DNA of 64,000 nucleotides from Streptomyces triticagri (GCF_003429565.1 NZ_QUAK01000013.1:20046-84045); one strand, 5' to 3'; positions 36,768-46,413 are shown, counted from the stretch's first letter. A program made the numbers and translations. Notes: generated by a model not told the origin, from the letters alone.

Positions 36768-37470
36768 CGTGTCGCCCGGGACCGCCCCACCGGACTCCGG
36801 CGCGCCACCCGAATCCGCACCACCCGAATCCGCGCCACCCGAATCCGGCGCTCCCTCGGCCCCCACCGGACCGTCGGACGCCCCGCCCGTACCCGACGCG
36901 GGCAAGTACGTGAGCCCGACTGTGGCCGGTGCGGCGAAGATCCTCGTGGTGGGCCCGCTGGGGGTCGGCAAGACCACGCTGATCGGCACCGTCTCGGAGA
37001 TCAAGCCGCTGTTCACCGAGGCGGTCATGACCCAGGCAGGCGCCCGGGTCGACACCGCGGTGTCCGGTACGAAGACCACGACCACCGTCGCCCTCGACTT
37101 CGGCCGGATCACGCTCGACGGGGACCTGGTCCTGTATCTGTTCGGCACCCCGGGGCAGCAGCGGTTCCTGCCCGCCTGGCGGGACTTGGCCAAGGGGGCG
37201 CTCGGTGCGCTGGCCCTGATCGACACCCGTGATCTGGAGGCGTCGTTCGACGCGCTCGGCAATCTGGAGGATCTCGGGCTGCCGTTCGCCGTGGCGGCCA
37301 ACGTCTTCCCGGGGAGCCCGCAGCACCCCGAGGACCAGTTGCGCGCGGCCCTCGACCTACTGCCGGACACCCCGCTGGTGGCGTGCGACGCACGTGACCT
37401 GTCCTCGTCGGTACGGGCCCTGATCGCCCTTGTCCGCCACCTCATCCACGTCGCCACGGAGTCCAGATGA
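36745..37470 (+). CDS. cvnD: Conservon small GTPase CvnD
   Basis: Ras-like/MglA-type GTP-binding protein (241 residues). P-loop GPLGVGKTTLIG lies at about 70-81, switch II FGTPGQQRF replaces the usual DTPG, and an NxxP/ANVFPG segment stands in for NKxD. The first about 50 residues are a Pro/Ser/Glu tail of PPESA repeats (15-bp coding units at about 36800-36850), absent from typical CvnD. It overlaps the P450 gene by four bases, tying GTPase and P450 expression together. Confidence 0.92.
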   Translation: MVSKAASDVSPGTAPPDSGAPPESAPPESAPPESGAPSAPTGPSDAPPVPDAGKYVSPTVAGAAKILVVGPLGVGKTTLIGTVSEIKPLFTEAVMTQAGARVDTAVSGTKTTTTVALDFGRITLDGDLVLYLFGTPGQQRFLPAWRDLAKGALGALALIDTRDLEASFDALGNLEDLGLPFAVAANVFPGSPQHPEDQLRAALDLLPDTPLVACDARDLSSSVRALIALVRHLIHVATESR

Positions 37471-38921
37471 CCACGCCGCACGGCCCGGACGGGCGGCCGC
37501 AGCCGAGCCCCGGAGACCCGGGCCCCCTCGGCCCGCCCGGCCGGTGCCCCGTCACCGGAGCACAGTCCGCACCGACCGCCCTCCACGGTCCGGACGTGGA
37601 CGGTGACATGCTGCCCGCGCTCTACGAGGAACTGCGCCGGGAGCACGGCCCGGTGGCGCCCGTGTCGGTGGCCCCGGGCATCAACGCCTGGCTCGTACTC
37701 GGCTATCACGAGCTGCTCCGGCTGACCCGCGACGAGCAGGACTTCTCCCACGACCCGCGCCGCTGGCGCCTGTTGCGGGAGAACCGGGTGCCCGCGGACT
37801 CCCCGATCCTGCCCATGGTCGGCTGGCGGCCGGCCCTGCTGTTCGCCGACGGGCAGCAGCACCGCAGGATGCGGGCCGCGGTCTCCACCGCGCTGTCCGG
37901 GATCAACGGCCATGAGCTGCGGCGACTGGTGCGGGACACCGCGGAGCAGGTCATCCACTCGTTCGCGCAGCCGGGCCGGGCCGATCTGGTGGCCGACTAC
38001 GCGCGCCAGCTGCCCATGCGAGTCATCACCGCCCTGCTCGGCGTCGACGAACACACCGGCCGGCAGCTGGTCGAGGCGGTCGCCGGCACCGTCGCCGCCA
38101 CCAGCGCATCGGCGGACGCGAGCAGGCGGATGGGCGCCATCCTGGACGCCCTCATCAAGGAGAAGCGCCGCCGCCCCGGCCACGATGTCACCTCGGCCCT
38201 GCTGCACCACCCCGCGCAGCTCACCGACGACGAAGTACTGCACAACCTGGTCGTGATGTTCGTCGCGGGGAACCAGACCACGGTCAACTGGATCGCGACC
38301 ACCCTGCGGATCCTGCTCTGCGACCCGCAGTTCCGCTCCTCGCTGACCGGCGGCAGGCTCAGCGTGGACGACGCCCTCGACCTGGTCCTGTGGCGCTTCC
38401 CGCCCACGCAGAACTTCCCGGCCCGCTACGCCACCCGCGACATGCTCTTCGGCGGCCGGCAGATCGGCACCGGCGACATGCTCATACTCGGCCTCGCCGC
38501 GGCGAACATGGACCCGGAGATCCTGCCCGACGACGGCAGCCCCGTGGTGGGCAACCGCGCGCACCTCGCCTTCGGCGCCGGCCCACACCTGTGCCCGGCG
38601 CAGGACCCGGCCAGGCTCATCACCCGTACCGCGGTGGACACGATCCTGCACCGGCTGCCCGATCTCGAACTGTCCATATCCCCGGACGAGTTGGAGTGGA
38701 TCAAGTCGCCCTGGAGCAAGGGGCTCGCGGCGCTGCCGGTCACCTTCACCGACCTCCGCAGGCGCCGGTCGCCCAGCGCTCAGCAGTCGGCGAACGCTCA
38801 GCACACGGCACACCCTCAGCACACGGCGCACCCTCAGCCCCCGTCGAGCGCCCAGCAGCAGTCATCCGCCGCCCAGCACCCGGCCGTTCTTCCGTCCCAC
38901 GAGCAGGAGAGCCTCCGTTGA
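37467..38921 (+). CDS. Cytochrome P450, CYP157-like, without the ExxR motif
   Basis: Conservon-associated P450 of 484 residues. The haem loop is FGAGPHLCPAQDPARL, ligand C376, with proline after the cysteine instead of glycine. The I-helix has AGNQTT. At the K-helix, where ExxR is otherwise nearly invariant, the sequence is LDLVLWRFPP: arginine is kept but the glutamate three residues before it is valine. The CYP157 family is known for this loss. The last 60 residues are Gln/His/Ser-rich with 18-bp repeats (about 38797-38840). Substrate unknown. It overlaps the next P450 gene by four bases. Confidence 0.9.
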   Translation: MTTPHGPDGRPQPSPGDPGPLGPPGRCPVTGAQSAPTALHGPDVDGDMLPALYEELRREHGPVAPVSVAPGINAWLVLGYHELLRLTRDEQDFSHDPRRWRLLRENRVPADSPILPMVGWRPALLFADGQQHRRMRAAVSTALSGINGHELRRLVRDTAEQVIHSFAQPGRADLVADYARQLPMRVITALLGVDEHTGRQLVEAVAGTVAATSASADASRRMGAILDALIKEKRRRPGHDVTSALLHHPAQLTDDEVLHNLVVMFVAGNQTTVNWIATTLRILLCDPQFRSSLTGGRLSVDDALDLVLWRFPPTQNFPARYATRDMLFGGRQIGTGDMLILGLAAANMDPEILPDDGSPVVGNRAHLAFGAGPHLCPAQDPARLITRTAVDTILHRLPDLELSISPDELEWIKSPWSKGLAALPVTFTDLRRRRSPSAQQSANAQHTAHPQHTAHPQPPSSAQQQSSAAQHPAVLPSHEQESLR

Positions 38922-40210
38922 CCACACCGCCGAACGCACCCGCGTCCACCACGGGCACCGCGGACGACAGCGCCGATGCGCCCAGGCCATCGCACCGCCT
39001 CGACCCCGCGGGCGGCTGCCCGCACGCCGCCAACGCCCGGCTGCTCGCCCAGGGCGCCGTCACTCCGGTGACCCTGCCCGGCGACGTCGAGGGCATGGCC
39101 GTACTCGGTCATGACGCGCTCAAGGAGTTCCTTGCGCACCCCGACGTGGCCAAGAACGCCCAGCACTTCACCGAGCTGCAGGAAGGCCGGATACCCGACG
39201 GCTGGCCGCTGAAGACCTTCGCCACCGTGCAGGGCATGACCACCGCGGACGGTGCCGACCACCGGCGTCTTCGGTCCCTGATGAGCAAGGCGTTCACCGC
39301 CCGTCGGGTGGCCGAACTGCAACCGCGCATCGAGGCGTTGACGCAGTCGCTGCTCGACGGCCTGGACGCCGCGGCGGCGGACGGCGACGGCGTCGCGGAC
39401 CTGCGCCGGCACTTCGCGCTGCCGCTCCCGATGGGCGTCATCTGCGAACTGCTCGGTGTCGACGCCGAGCACCACGACCGCCTGCACCACCTCTCGAACC
39501 AGATCGTCGCCACCGACATCGGCCCCGAGGAGGCCATGGCGGCGAACAAGGAGATGGTGGAGGTGCTCAGCCAGGTCGCCGCCGCCCGCGCCGCCGCCCC
39601 GGGCGACGACCTCACCAGCGCCCTGATCGCGGCCCGCGAGGAGAACGGCGACCGGCTCGGCCCGCACGAGCTGCTCGGCACCCTGATGCTGACGATCATC
39701 GCCGGCCACGAGACGACGCTGAACCTGATCACCAACGCGGTCCGCGCCCTGTGCACCCACCGCGACCAACTCGCCCTGGTCCAGGCCGGAAAGGCCACCT
39801 GGTCGGACGTGGTCGAGGAGACCCTGCGCTGGGACAGCCCGGTCAGCTACTTCCCGTTCCGATACCCGACCCGCGACCTCACCCTGGACGGTACGACCAT
39901 CCCCAAGGGCACGCCCGTCCTCGCCGGCTACTCCGCGGCCGGCCGCGACCCGCAGGCGTACGGCCCCGAGGCGGACCGTTTCGACCTCACCCGCGGCACG
40001 AGGCGGCACCTCTCGCTCGGCCACGGCGCCCACTTCTGCATGGGTGCACCGCTGGCCAGGATGGAGGCGACCATCGCCCTGGAGCAGCTCTTCGTCCGCT
40101 TCCCGGACCTCGACCTGGCGCTGCCCGAGCCCGAACTCCCGCGCCATGCCTCGTTCGTGGGGAACAGCGTGCAGCGGCTCCCGGTCCGGCCGCAGGGGAG
40201 CGGCCAGTAG
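38918..40210 (+). CDS. Cytochrome P450, CYP154-like
   Basis: Second P450 of the conservon (430 residues) with a complete motif set: I-helix IAGHETT, K-helix EETLRW, and haem loop LGHGAHFCMGAPLARME (ligand C374). It starts at TTG 38918 embedded in the TGA of the preceding gene, with AGGAGA upstream. CYP154 members oxidise macrolides, steroids and other small molecules; the partner here is the CYP157-like neighbour, with which such proteins are usually paired. No ferredoxin gene lies nearby. Confidence 0.9.
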   Translation: MTTPPNAPASTTGTADDSADAPRPSHRLDPAGGCPHAANARLLAQGAVTPVTLPGDVEGMAVLGHDALKEFLAHPDVAKNAQHFTELQEGRIPDGWPLKTFATVQGMTTADGADHRRLRSLMSKAFTARRVAELQPRIEALTQSLLDGLDAAAADGDGVADLRRHFALPLPMGVICELLGVDAEHHDRLHHLSNQIVATDIGPEEAMAANKEMVEVLSQVAAARAAAPGDDLTSALIAAREENGDRLGPHELLGTLMLTIIAGHETTLNLITNAVRALCTHRDQLALVQAGKATWSDVVEETLRWDSPVSYFPFRYPTRDLTLDGTTIPKGTPVLAGYSAAGRDPQAYGPEADRFDLTRGTRRHLSLGHGAHFCMGAPLARMEATIALEQLFVRFPDLDLALPEPELPRHASFVGNSVQRLPVRPQGSGQ

Positions 40211-40234
40211 GCATACAGGCATCCGGCCGGTCCG

Positions 40235-42688
40235 TCAGGACTCCGGCGCGCCCTTGAGGAGTTCGGTGAGGAGGCGGACGGCGCCCCGCTTGTGCAGGGG
40301 TTCATTCCCGTTGCCGCACTTCGGGGACTGGATGCAGGACGGGCAGCCGGCCTCGCACTCGCAGGACGCGATGGCCTCGCGGGTGGCGGTGAGCCACTCC
40401 CGGGCCGTACGGAAGGCCTGCTCGGCGAAGCCGGCGCCGCCCGGCTCCCCGTCGTGCACGAACACGGTCGGCAGCAGGGTGTCCGGATGCAGCGGCACCG
40501 AGACGCCGCCGATGTCCCAGCGGTCGCAGGTAGCGAAGAGCGGCAGGATGCCGATCGAGGCGTGCTCGGCGGCGTGCAGCGCGCCGCCGAGGATCTCCGG
40601 GCCGATCCGCGCCGCGTCCAGCTGATCCTGGGTGACCGTCCACCACACGGCCCGGGTGCGCAGCGTGCGCGGCGGCAGATCGAGCTTGGACTCGCCGAGC
40701 ACCTCACCGGTGATGAGCCTGCGGCGCAGGAAGGAGACGACCTGGCTGGTGACCTCGACGGAGCCGTAGTGCAGCTGCCCCTCGCCCCACGGCACGGTCA
40801 CCTCCGTCTCCAGTACGGAGATGGAGGTGGTGTCCCGGGCCGTCGTCGAGTACGGCGGGTTCGCCTCCTTCACCAGGGCGACGGAGTCCTCGAGGTCCAG
40901 CTCCTCGACGAGGTACGTACGCCCCTGGTGCAGGTGGACCGCGCCCTCGTGCACCGCGGCGTGCGAGGCGGCCGCGTCCACCGTGCCGAGCAGTCGTCCG
41001 GTGCCCGCCTCCACGACCTGCACGGGCGGGCCGCCCTGGCCCCGGATGTCGGTGAGGTCCGCGGCCCGTTCGCGGCGGGTCCAGTGCCAGGCGGTCGCGC
41101 GGCGCCGAAGGAGCTTCGCCGCCTCCAGCTGAGGGAGCACCTCCGCCGCGCCCGGCCCGAAGAGCGACAGATCATTTTCGGTCAAAGGGAGTTCGGCCGC
41201 GGCGGCGCACAGATGCGGTGCCAGGACGTACGGATTGCCCGGGTCGAGCACCGTGGCCTCCACCGGCCGCCGGAAGATCGCCTCCGGATGGTGCACGAGA
41301 TAGGTGTCCAGCGGGTCGTCACGGGCCACCAGGACCGCGAGCGCCCCCTCCCCGGTCCGGCCGGCGCGACCCGCCTGCTGCCACAGCGAGGCCCGGGTGC
41401 CCGGGTAGCCGGCGATGACCACGGCGTCGAGGCCCGAGACGTCGATGCCGAGTTCCAGCGCGGTGGTCGCGGCGAGGCCGAGCAGTTCGCCGGAGTGCAG
41501 GGCGCGCTCGAGGGCGCGGCGCTCCTGCGGCAGATAGCCGCCCCGGTACGCGGCCACCCGACCGGTCAGCGACCGATCGATCTCGGCCAGCCGTTCCTTG
41601 GCGATCACCGAGATCAGTTCGGCGCCCCTGCGGGACCGTACGAAGGCCACCGAGCGCACGCCCTGCAGGGTCAGATCGGTGAGCAGATCGGCCGTCTCGG
41701 CGGTGGCGGTACGGCGGACCGGGGCGCCCTGTTCGCCGTGCAGTTCGGTGAGCGGCGGCTCCCACAGGGCGAAGACCAGTTCGCCGCGGGGTGAGGCGTC
41801 GTCGGCGACCTCCTCGACGGGCAGTCCGGTGAGCCGCCCGGCAGCGGCCGCGGGCTCGGCGGCGGTGGCGGAGGCGAGCAGGAAGACCGGATCGGATCCG
41901 TAGCGCGCGCACAGCCGGCGCAGTCGGCGGAGGACCTGGGCGACGTGTGAGCCGAAGACGCCGCGATAGGTGTGGCACTCGTCGATCACGACGTAGCGCA
42001 GGGCGCGCAGGAACGAGGACCAGCGGGGGTGGGACGGGAGTATCCCGCGGTGCAGCATGTCCGGGTTGGTCAGTACGTAGTTGGCGTACTGGCGCACCCA
42101 CTCGCGTTCCTCGAAGGGGGTGTCGCCGTCGTGGACCGCCGGCCGTACCGCCTTGCCGAGCGGGCCGGCGAGCTCTTGCACCGAGCGGCGCTGATCGGCT
42201 GCGAGGGCCTTGGTGGGCGCCAGATAGAGCGCGGTGGCCCCGCGCCCGTTGGCCGCCTCGGAGCCGTCCAGGAGGGCGGACAGGACGGGCACGAGATACG
42301 CCAGGGACTTGCCGGACGCCGTGCCGGTCGCGACGACCACACTGCGGCCGTCGAGCGCGTGCTCGGCGGCCTGCGCCTGATGGGCCCACGGATCGGCGAT
42401 CCCGGCCGCCTGCACCGCGGCGACGACCTCGGAGCGGATGCGGTGCGGCCAGACGGCATGGCGACCGGCCCGCGGGGGCAAGTGCTCCGTATGGGTGATG
42501 CGCGCAGCCCGGGTTTCCCCCGCGGCGAGCCGGTCCAGGACCGTGTGCGGGGAAGGCCGTGCGGAGGTGCCCGGCGGGGCGTGCTCGGGGCGCTGTTTCT
42601 TGGCCATCGGCACCGAGTGTGTCACCGGCGTGACGGACAATGGTCCGAAGGCGTCGTGCACGCCTGCCCATAGGTGATTGAATGCCAT
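40235..42688 (-). CDS. DEAH-type helicase with C-terminal DUF1998 zinc motif (MrfA-like)
   Basis: Superfamily 2 DNA helicase of about 817 residues. Walker A ATGTASGKS, the DECH box VVIDECHTYRG, motif III LASATAAEP and motif VI QQAGRAGRTGEG are all present. The C-terminal region has a four-cysteine cluster CECEAGCPSC...C typical of MrfA/Hrq1-like helicases. MrfA repairs mitomycin C damage in Bacillus. The start is uncertain: ATG 42688 is used, ATG 42606 (MAKKQRPEH) would leave more room for the divergent bldG promoters. It is S. coelicolor SCO3550 and M. tuberculosis Rv3649 by position. Confidence 0.92.
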   Translation of the reverse strand: MAFNHLWAGVHDAFGPLSVTPVTHSVPMAKKQRPEHAPPGTSARPSPHTVLDRLAAGETRAARITHTEHLPPRAGRHAVWPHRIRSEVVAAVQAAGIADPWAHQAQAAEHALDGRSVVVATGTASGKSLAYLVPVLSALLDGSEAANGRGATALYLAPTKALAADQRRSVQELAGPLGKAVRPAVHDGDTPFEEREWVRQYANYVLTNPDMLHRGILPSHPRWSSFLRALRYVVIDECHTYRGVFGSHVAQVLRRLRRLCARYGSDPVFLLASATAAEPAAAAGRLTGLPVEEVADDASPRGELVFALWEPPLTELHGEQGAPVRRTATAETADLLTDLTLQGVRSVAFVRSRRGAELISVIAKERLAEIDRSLTGRVAAYRGGYLPQERRALERALHSGELLGLAATTALELGIDVSGLDAVVIAGYPGTRASLWQQAGRAGRTGEGALAVLVARDDPLDTYLVHHPEAIFRRPVEATVLDPGNPYVLAPHLCAAAAELPLTENDLSLFGPGAAEVLPQLEAAKLLRRRATAWHWTRRERAADLTDIRGQGGPPVQVVEAGTGRLLGTVDAAASHAAVHEGAVHLHQGRTYLVEELDLEDSVALVKEANPPYSTTARDTTSISVLETEVTVPWGEGQLHYGSVEVTSQVVSFLRRRLITGEVLGESKLDLPPRTLRTRAVWWTVTQDQLDAARIGPEILGGALHAAEHASIGILPLFATCDRWDIGGVSVPLHPDTLLPTVFVHDGEPGGAGFAEQAFRTAREWLTATREAIASCECEAGCPSCIQSPKCGNGNEPLHKRGAVRLLTELLKGAPES

Positions 42689-42767
42689 CGCGGCTGGCGA
42701 CCGCCTCAGGCCTGGGGTTCCAGGCGTCCGAGGGGCGAGCGCTCGATAGCAAGGTGCTGGAGGATCC

Positions 42768-43109
42768 GTGGACCTGTCCCTGTCGACCCGTACCGTCGGC
42801 GATCGTACGGTCGTCGAGGTCGGTGGCGAAATTGATGTATATACCGCACCCAAGCTGCGCGAGCAGCTGGTCGAGTTGGTGAACGACGGCAGTTTCCATC
42901 TGGTCGTCGACATGGAGGGTGTGGACTTCCTCGACTCGACCGGCCTCGGTGTGCTGGTCGGCGGTCTCAAGAGAGTGCGGGCCCATGAGGGTTCGCTGCG
43001 CCTGGTGTGCAATCAGGAGCGCATTCTGAAGATCTTCCGGATCACCGGGCTCACCAAGGTGTTCCCGATTCACGCCTCGGTCGACGAGGCGGTGGCGGCC
43101 ACCGACTGA
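42768..43109 (+). CDS. bldG: Anti-sigma-factor antagonist BldG
   Basis: SpoIIAA/RsbV-type STAS protein (113 residues) essential for aerial development and antibiotic production in Streptomyces. The phosphorylated serine is S57 in LDSTGLGVL. Phosphorylation state controls binding to anti-sigma factors such as ApgA and RsbA-type partners. GTG 42768 follows GGAGG. The gene is divergent from the helicase, and a strong hairpin separates it from apgA. Confidence 0.97.
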   Translation: MDLSLSTRTVGDRTVVEVGGEIDVYTAPKLREQLVELVNDGSFHLVVDMEGVDFLDSTGLGVLVGGLKRVRAHEGSLRLVCNQERILKIFRITGLTKVFPIHASVDEAVAATD

Positions 43110-43148
43110 GGTGGGTGCGCCCCGGGCCCCGAGCCCGGGAAGCTCGAA

Positions 43149-43180
43149 GGGGGGTACCGGGCCCGCGGGCCCGGCCCCCC
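43149..43180 (+). terminator. Hairpin between bldG and apgA
   Basis: GGGGGG (43149-43154) pairs with CCCCCC (43175-43180) around the palindrome CCGGGCCCGCGGGCCCGG (43157-43174). There is no T-tract. A partial terminator here would explain the reported mono- and bicistronic bldG messages. Confidence 0.6.
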
Positions 43181-43211
43181 GTAAGCACGCTCGAAGATCC
43201 GAGGGGGACGC

Positions 43212-43652
43212 ATGCCCACCGTTGAACTCCGCTTCAGTGCGCTGCCGGAGCACGTCAGGACAGCGAGGCTGGTCGCGGCCGCGGTGGCGCGCAGGGCCGG
43301 GGTGGACGAGGCGGTTCTCGACGAGGTCAGACTGGCGGTCGGGGAGGCCTGTTCCCGTGCCGTGGGCCTGCACCAGAGCCATGGGATCGAGGCTCCGGTC
43401 CGGGTGGCGCTGACCGAGGAGGAGAAGCAGTTCTCCATCGAGGTCGGTGACGAGGCGCCGCACACGGCGGTGAACAGCGGCTCGGTGCCGGGGATCGTCG
43501 CGGCCCTGGACGACCCGGAGGCCGAGGGCGAGGACGAGATGGGCCTCGCCGTCATCAGCGGACTCGTCGACGACGTGGAGGTCTCCTCGTCGCAGGAGGG
43601 CGGGCTCATCAGGATGAGCTGGCCGACGGCGCCGGAGCCGCTGGCGACGTGA
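43212..43652 (+). CDS. apgA: Anti-sigma factor ApgA
   Basis: RsbW/SpoIIAB-like protein (146 residues), the known genetic and physical partner of BldG in S. coelicolor (SCO3548). It begins MPTVELRFSALPEHVRTARLVAAAVARRAG, with a conserved helix VRLAVGEACSRAVG equivalent to the N-box, where asparagine is replaced; ATP binding and kinase activity are therefore doubtful. The ATG follows GAGGGGG. Confidence 0.92.
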   Translation: MPTVELRFSALPEHVRTARLVAAAVARRAGVDEAVLDEVRLAVGEACSRAVGLHQSHGIEAPVRVALTEEEKQFSIEVGDEAPHTAVNSGSVPGIVAALDDPEAEGEDEMGLAVISGLVDDVEVSSSQEGGLIRMSWPTAPEPLAT

Positions 43653-43694
43653 CCCGACGGCACCGCATGAGGTGTCGCCCCGAGACTCCGAGCG

Positions 43695-43726
43695 AAGGCC
43701 CTGGTGATCAGGGCCTTTTTTCTTTT
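43695..43726 (+). terminator. Intrinsic terminator of bldG-apgA
   Basis: AAGGCCCTG/CAGGGCCTT stem with a five-base loop, followed by TTTTTCTTTT. Confidence 0.92.
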
Positions 43727-43864
43727 CGGTAGATCGTCGATCTTCGACCGGCTCCGCGGCGAATGCCGAGTCAATGCCTTTGGGGCATTAGCACTATCGG
43801 GCGTAATCTTTGAGTGCGATCATTTGCTGACGAGCGGCCAAGAGCAATTCCGTTTGCAGCCCAC

Positions 43865-43893
43865 TGTTTTGATCAGGTTCCGCTCCCTACAAT
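43865..43893 (+). promoter_or_regulatory. Candidate hppA promoter
   Basis: TACAAT at 43888-43893 is a near-ideal -10. TGTTTT at 43865-43870, 17 bases upstream, is a weak -35. The region 43730-43900 is relatively AT-rich. The start codon lies 43 bases downstream of the -10. Confidence 0.5.
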
Positions 43894-43935
43894 CCGTCCA
43901 CATCTTGAGCTCAGCCCAAGCGTCAAGGAGGACGA

Positions 43936-46413
43936 ATGGCGGGGCTTTCTACCCCTCATCAGCTGGACCATCCCTCAACCTTCGCAGCCGCAGTGCTCAC
44001 GTCCGACAACCGCCTCATCGTGGTGCTCGTCGGAGTCGTGGCCCTGGTGGCCCTCGCCGTGGCCGGAGTCCTGGTGCGCCAGGTGCTCGCCGCGTCCGAG
44101 GGCACCGACAGCATGAAGAAGATCGCGGCGGCAGTACAGGAAGGGGCAAATGCTTATCTGGCACGGCAGTTGCGCACCCTCGGTGTATTCGCCGTCGTGG
44201 TGTTCTTCCTGCTCATGCTGCTTCCCGCGGACGACTGGAATCAGCGCGCCGGCCGATCGATCTTCTTCCTGATCGGCGCGCTCTTCTCGGCGGCCACCGG
44301 TTATATCGGTATGTGGCTCGCCGTCCGCAGCAATGTCCGGGTGGCGGCCGCCGCCCGCGAAGCCACCGCGGTCCCGTCCTCCGCGAGTACGGACACGGCA
44401 TCGAGTACGGATACGACATCCGGTGAAAAGGAGGGTGCCGCCCCCGCGCCGGCCGGGGCGCAGGATCTCACCGCCGTCTCCCACAAGGCCATGAAGATCG
44501 CGTTCCGTACGGGTGGCGTGGTCGGCATGTTCACCGTCGGGCTCGGCCTGCTCGGTGCCGCGTGCGTGGTGCTCGTGTACGCGGCGGATGCGCCGAAGGT
44601 GCTCGAGGGCTTCGGTCTCGGCGCCGCGCTCATCGCCATGTTCATGCGAGTCGGCGGCGGCATCTTCACCAAGGCCGCCGACGTCGGCGCGGACCTGGTC
44701 GGCAAGGTCGAGCAGGGTATCCCGGAGGACGACCCGCGCAACGCCGCCACCATCGCGGACAACGTGGGCGACAACGTCGGCGACTGCGCCGGCATGGCCG
44801 CCGACCTCTTCGAGAGCTACGCCGTCACCCTGGTCGCCGCGCTGATCCTCGGCAAGGCGGCCTTCGGCGACGCCGGTCTGGCGTTCCCGCTGATGGTGCC
44901 CGCGATCGGCGTGGTCACCGCGATCATCGGCATCTTCGCGGTCGCACCGCGCCGCGGCGACCGCACCAACATGACGGCGATCAACCGCGGCTTCTTCATC
45001 TCCGCGGTGATCTCCCTGGTACTCGTCGCGGGCGCGGTGTACGCGTATCTGCCGTCCACGTACGCCGAACTCGACGGTGTCACCGACGCGGTGATCCAGG
45101 CCAAGGGCGGCGACCCGCGGGTCCTCGCCGTGGTCGCGGTGGCCATCGGCATCGTGCTCGCCGCGCTGATCCAGCAGTTGACCGGGTACTTCACCGAGAC
45201 CAGCAGGCGTCCGGTGAGCGACGTCGGCAAGAGCTCGGGGACCGGGCCCGCGACGGTGATCCTGGCCGGTATCTCGCTCGGCCTCGAATCCGCCGTGTAC
45301 ACCGCGCTGTTGATCGGTCTCGGGGTGTACGGCGCCTTCCTGCTCGGCGGTACGTCGATCATGCTGGCGCTGTTCGCGGTGGCACTCGCCGGCACCGGAC
45401 TGCTCACCACAGTCGGTGTGATCGTCGCCATGGACACCTTCGGTCCGGTCTCCGACAACGCCCAGGGCATCGCCGAGATGTCCGGTGACGTGGAGGGCGA
45501 CGGCGCCCAGGTGCTCACCGACCTGGACGCGGTGGGCAACACCACCAAGGCCATCACCAAGGGCATCGCCATCGCCACCGCCGTACTCGCGGCGGCCGCG
45601 CTCTTCGGCTCGTACCGCGACGCGATCGCGGAAGCGGCCGGGGACGTGGGGGAGAAGCTCGGCGACGGGGCTCCGATGAACCTGGTGATGGACATCTCCC
45701 AGCCCAACAACCTGGTCGGTCTGATCCTGGGCGCCGCGGTCGTGTTCCTCTTCTCCGGGCTCGCGATCAACGCGGTGTCGCGGTCCGCCGGCGCGGTGGT
45801 GTACGAGGTGCGGCGGCAGTTCCGCGAGCATCCCGGGATCATGGACTACACGGAGAAGCCGGAGTACGGACGAGTCGTCGACATCTGCACCAAGGACGCA
45901 CTGCGGGAGCTGGCGACGCCGGGTCTGCTCGCGGTGATGACGCCGATCGCGGTCGGCTTCACCTTCGGTGTCGGTGCGCTCGGCGCGTTCCTGGCCGGGG
46001 CGATCGGGGCGGGCACGCTGATGGCGGTCTTCCTCGCCAACTCCGGTGGCGCCTGGGACAACGCCAAGAAGCTCGTCGAGGACGGCCATCACGGCGGCAA
46101 GGGCAGTGAGGCCCATGCCGCGACCGTCATCGGCGACACCGTGGGCGACCCGTTCAAGGACACCGCGGGCCCCGCGATCAACCCGCTGCTCAAGGTGATG
46201 AACCTGGTGGCGCTGCTGATCGCCCCCGCGGTCGTACAGTTCAGCTACGGCGACGACGCCAGTCCCGGCGTACGGGCGGTGATCGCCGTGCTTGCGATCG
46301 CGGTCATCATGGTCGCGGTCTACGTCTCCAAACGGCGCAGTATCACCGTCGGGGACGACACGGAGACCGAACGGGTCGCCAACTCGGCGGACACGGCCCC
46401 GGTTTCGTCCTGA
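43936..46413 (+). CDS. hppA: Membrane-bound proton-translocating pyrophosphatase
   Basis: Hydrolyses pyrophosphate to pump protons out of the cytosol (825 residues, about 16 membrane helices). The catalytic segment DVGADLVGK and the acidic motifs EDDPRNAATIADNVGDNVGDCAGMAADLFESY are intact. Lysine in AVGNTTKAITKG marks the potassium-independent class, in which this position is lysine rather than alanine. A Ser/Thr-rich loop (about 145-170) is a Streptomyces insertion. ATG 43936 follows AAGGAGGACGA. Confidence 0.97.
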   Translation: MAGLSTPHQLDHPSTFAAAVLTSDNRLIVVLVGVVALVALAVAGVLVRQVLAASEGTDSMKKIAAAVQEGANAYLARQLRTLGVFAVVVFFLLMLLPADDWNQRAGRSIFFLIGALFSAATGYIGMWLAVRSNVRVAAAAREATAVPSSASTDTASSTDTTSGEKEGAAPAPAGAQDLTAVSHKAMKIAFRTGGVVGMFTVGLGLLGAACVVLVYAADAPKVLEGFGLGAALIAMFMRVGGGIFTKAADVGADLVGKVEQGIPEDDPRNAATIADNVGDNVGDCAGMAADLFESYAVTLVAALILGKAAFGDAGLAFPLMVPAIGVVTAIIGIFAVAPRRGDRTNMTAINRGFFISAVISLVLVAGAVYAYLPSTYAELDGVTDAVIQAKGGDPRVLAVVAVAIGIVLAALIQQLTGYFTETSRRPVSDVGKSSGTGPATVILAGISLGLESAVYTALLIGLGVYGAFLLGGTSIMLALFAVALAGTGLLTTVGVIVAMDTFGPVSDNAQGIAEMSGDVEGDGAQVLTDLDAVGNTTKAITKGIAIATAVLAAAALFGSYRDAIAEAAGDVGEKLGDGAPMNLVMDISQPNNLVGLILGAAVVFLFSGLAINAVSRSAGAVVYEVRRQFREHPGIMDYTEKPEYGRVVDICTKDALRELATPGLLAVMTPIAVGFTFGVGALGAFLAGAIGAGTLMAVFLANSGGAWDNAKKLVEDGHHGGKGSEAHAATVIGDTVGDPFKDTAGPAINPLLKVMNLVALLIAPAVVQFSYGDDASPGVRAVIAVLAIAVIMVAVYVSKRRSITVGDDTETERVANSADTAPVSS

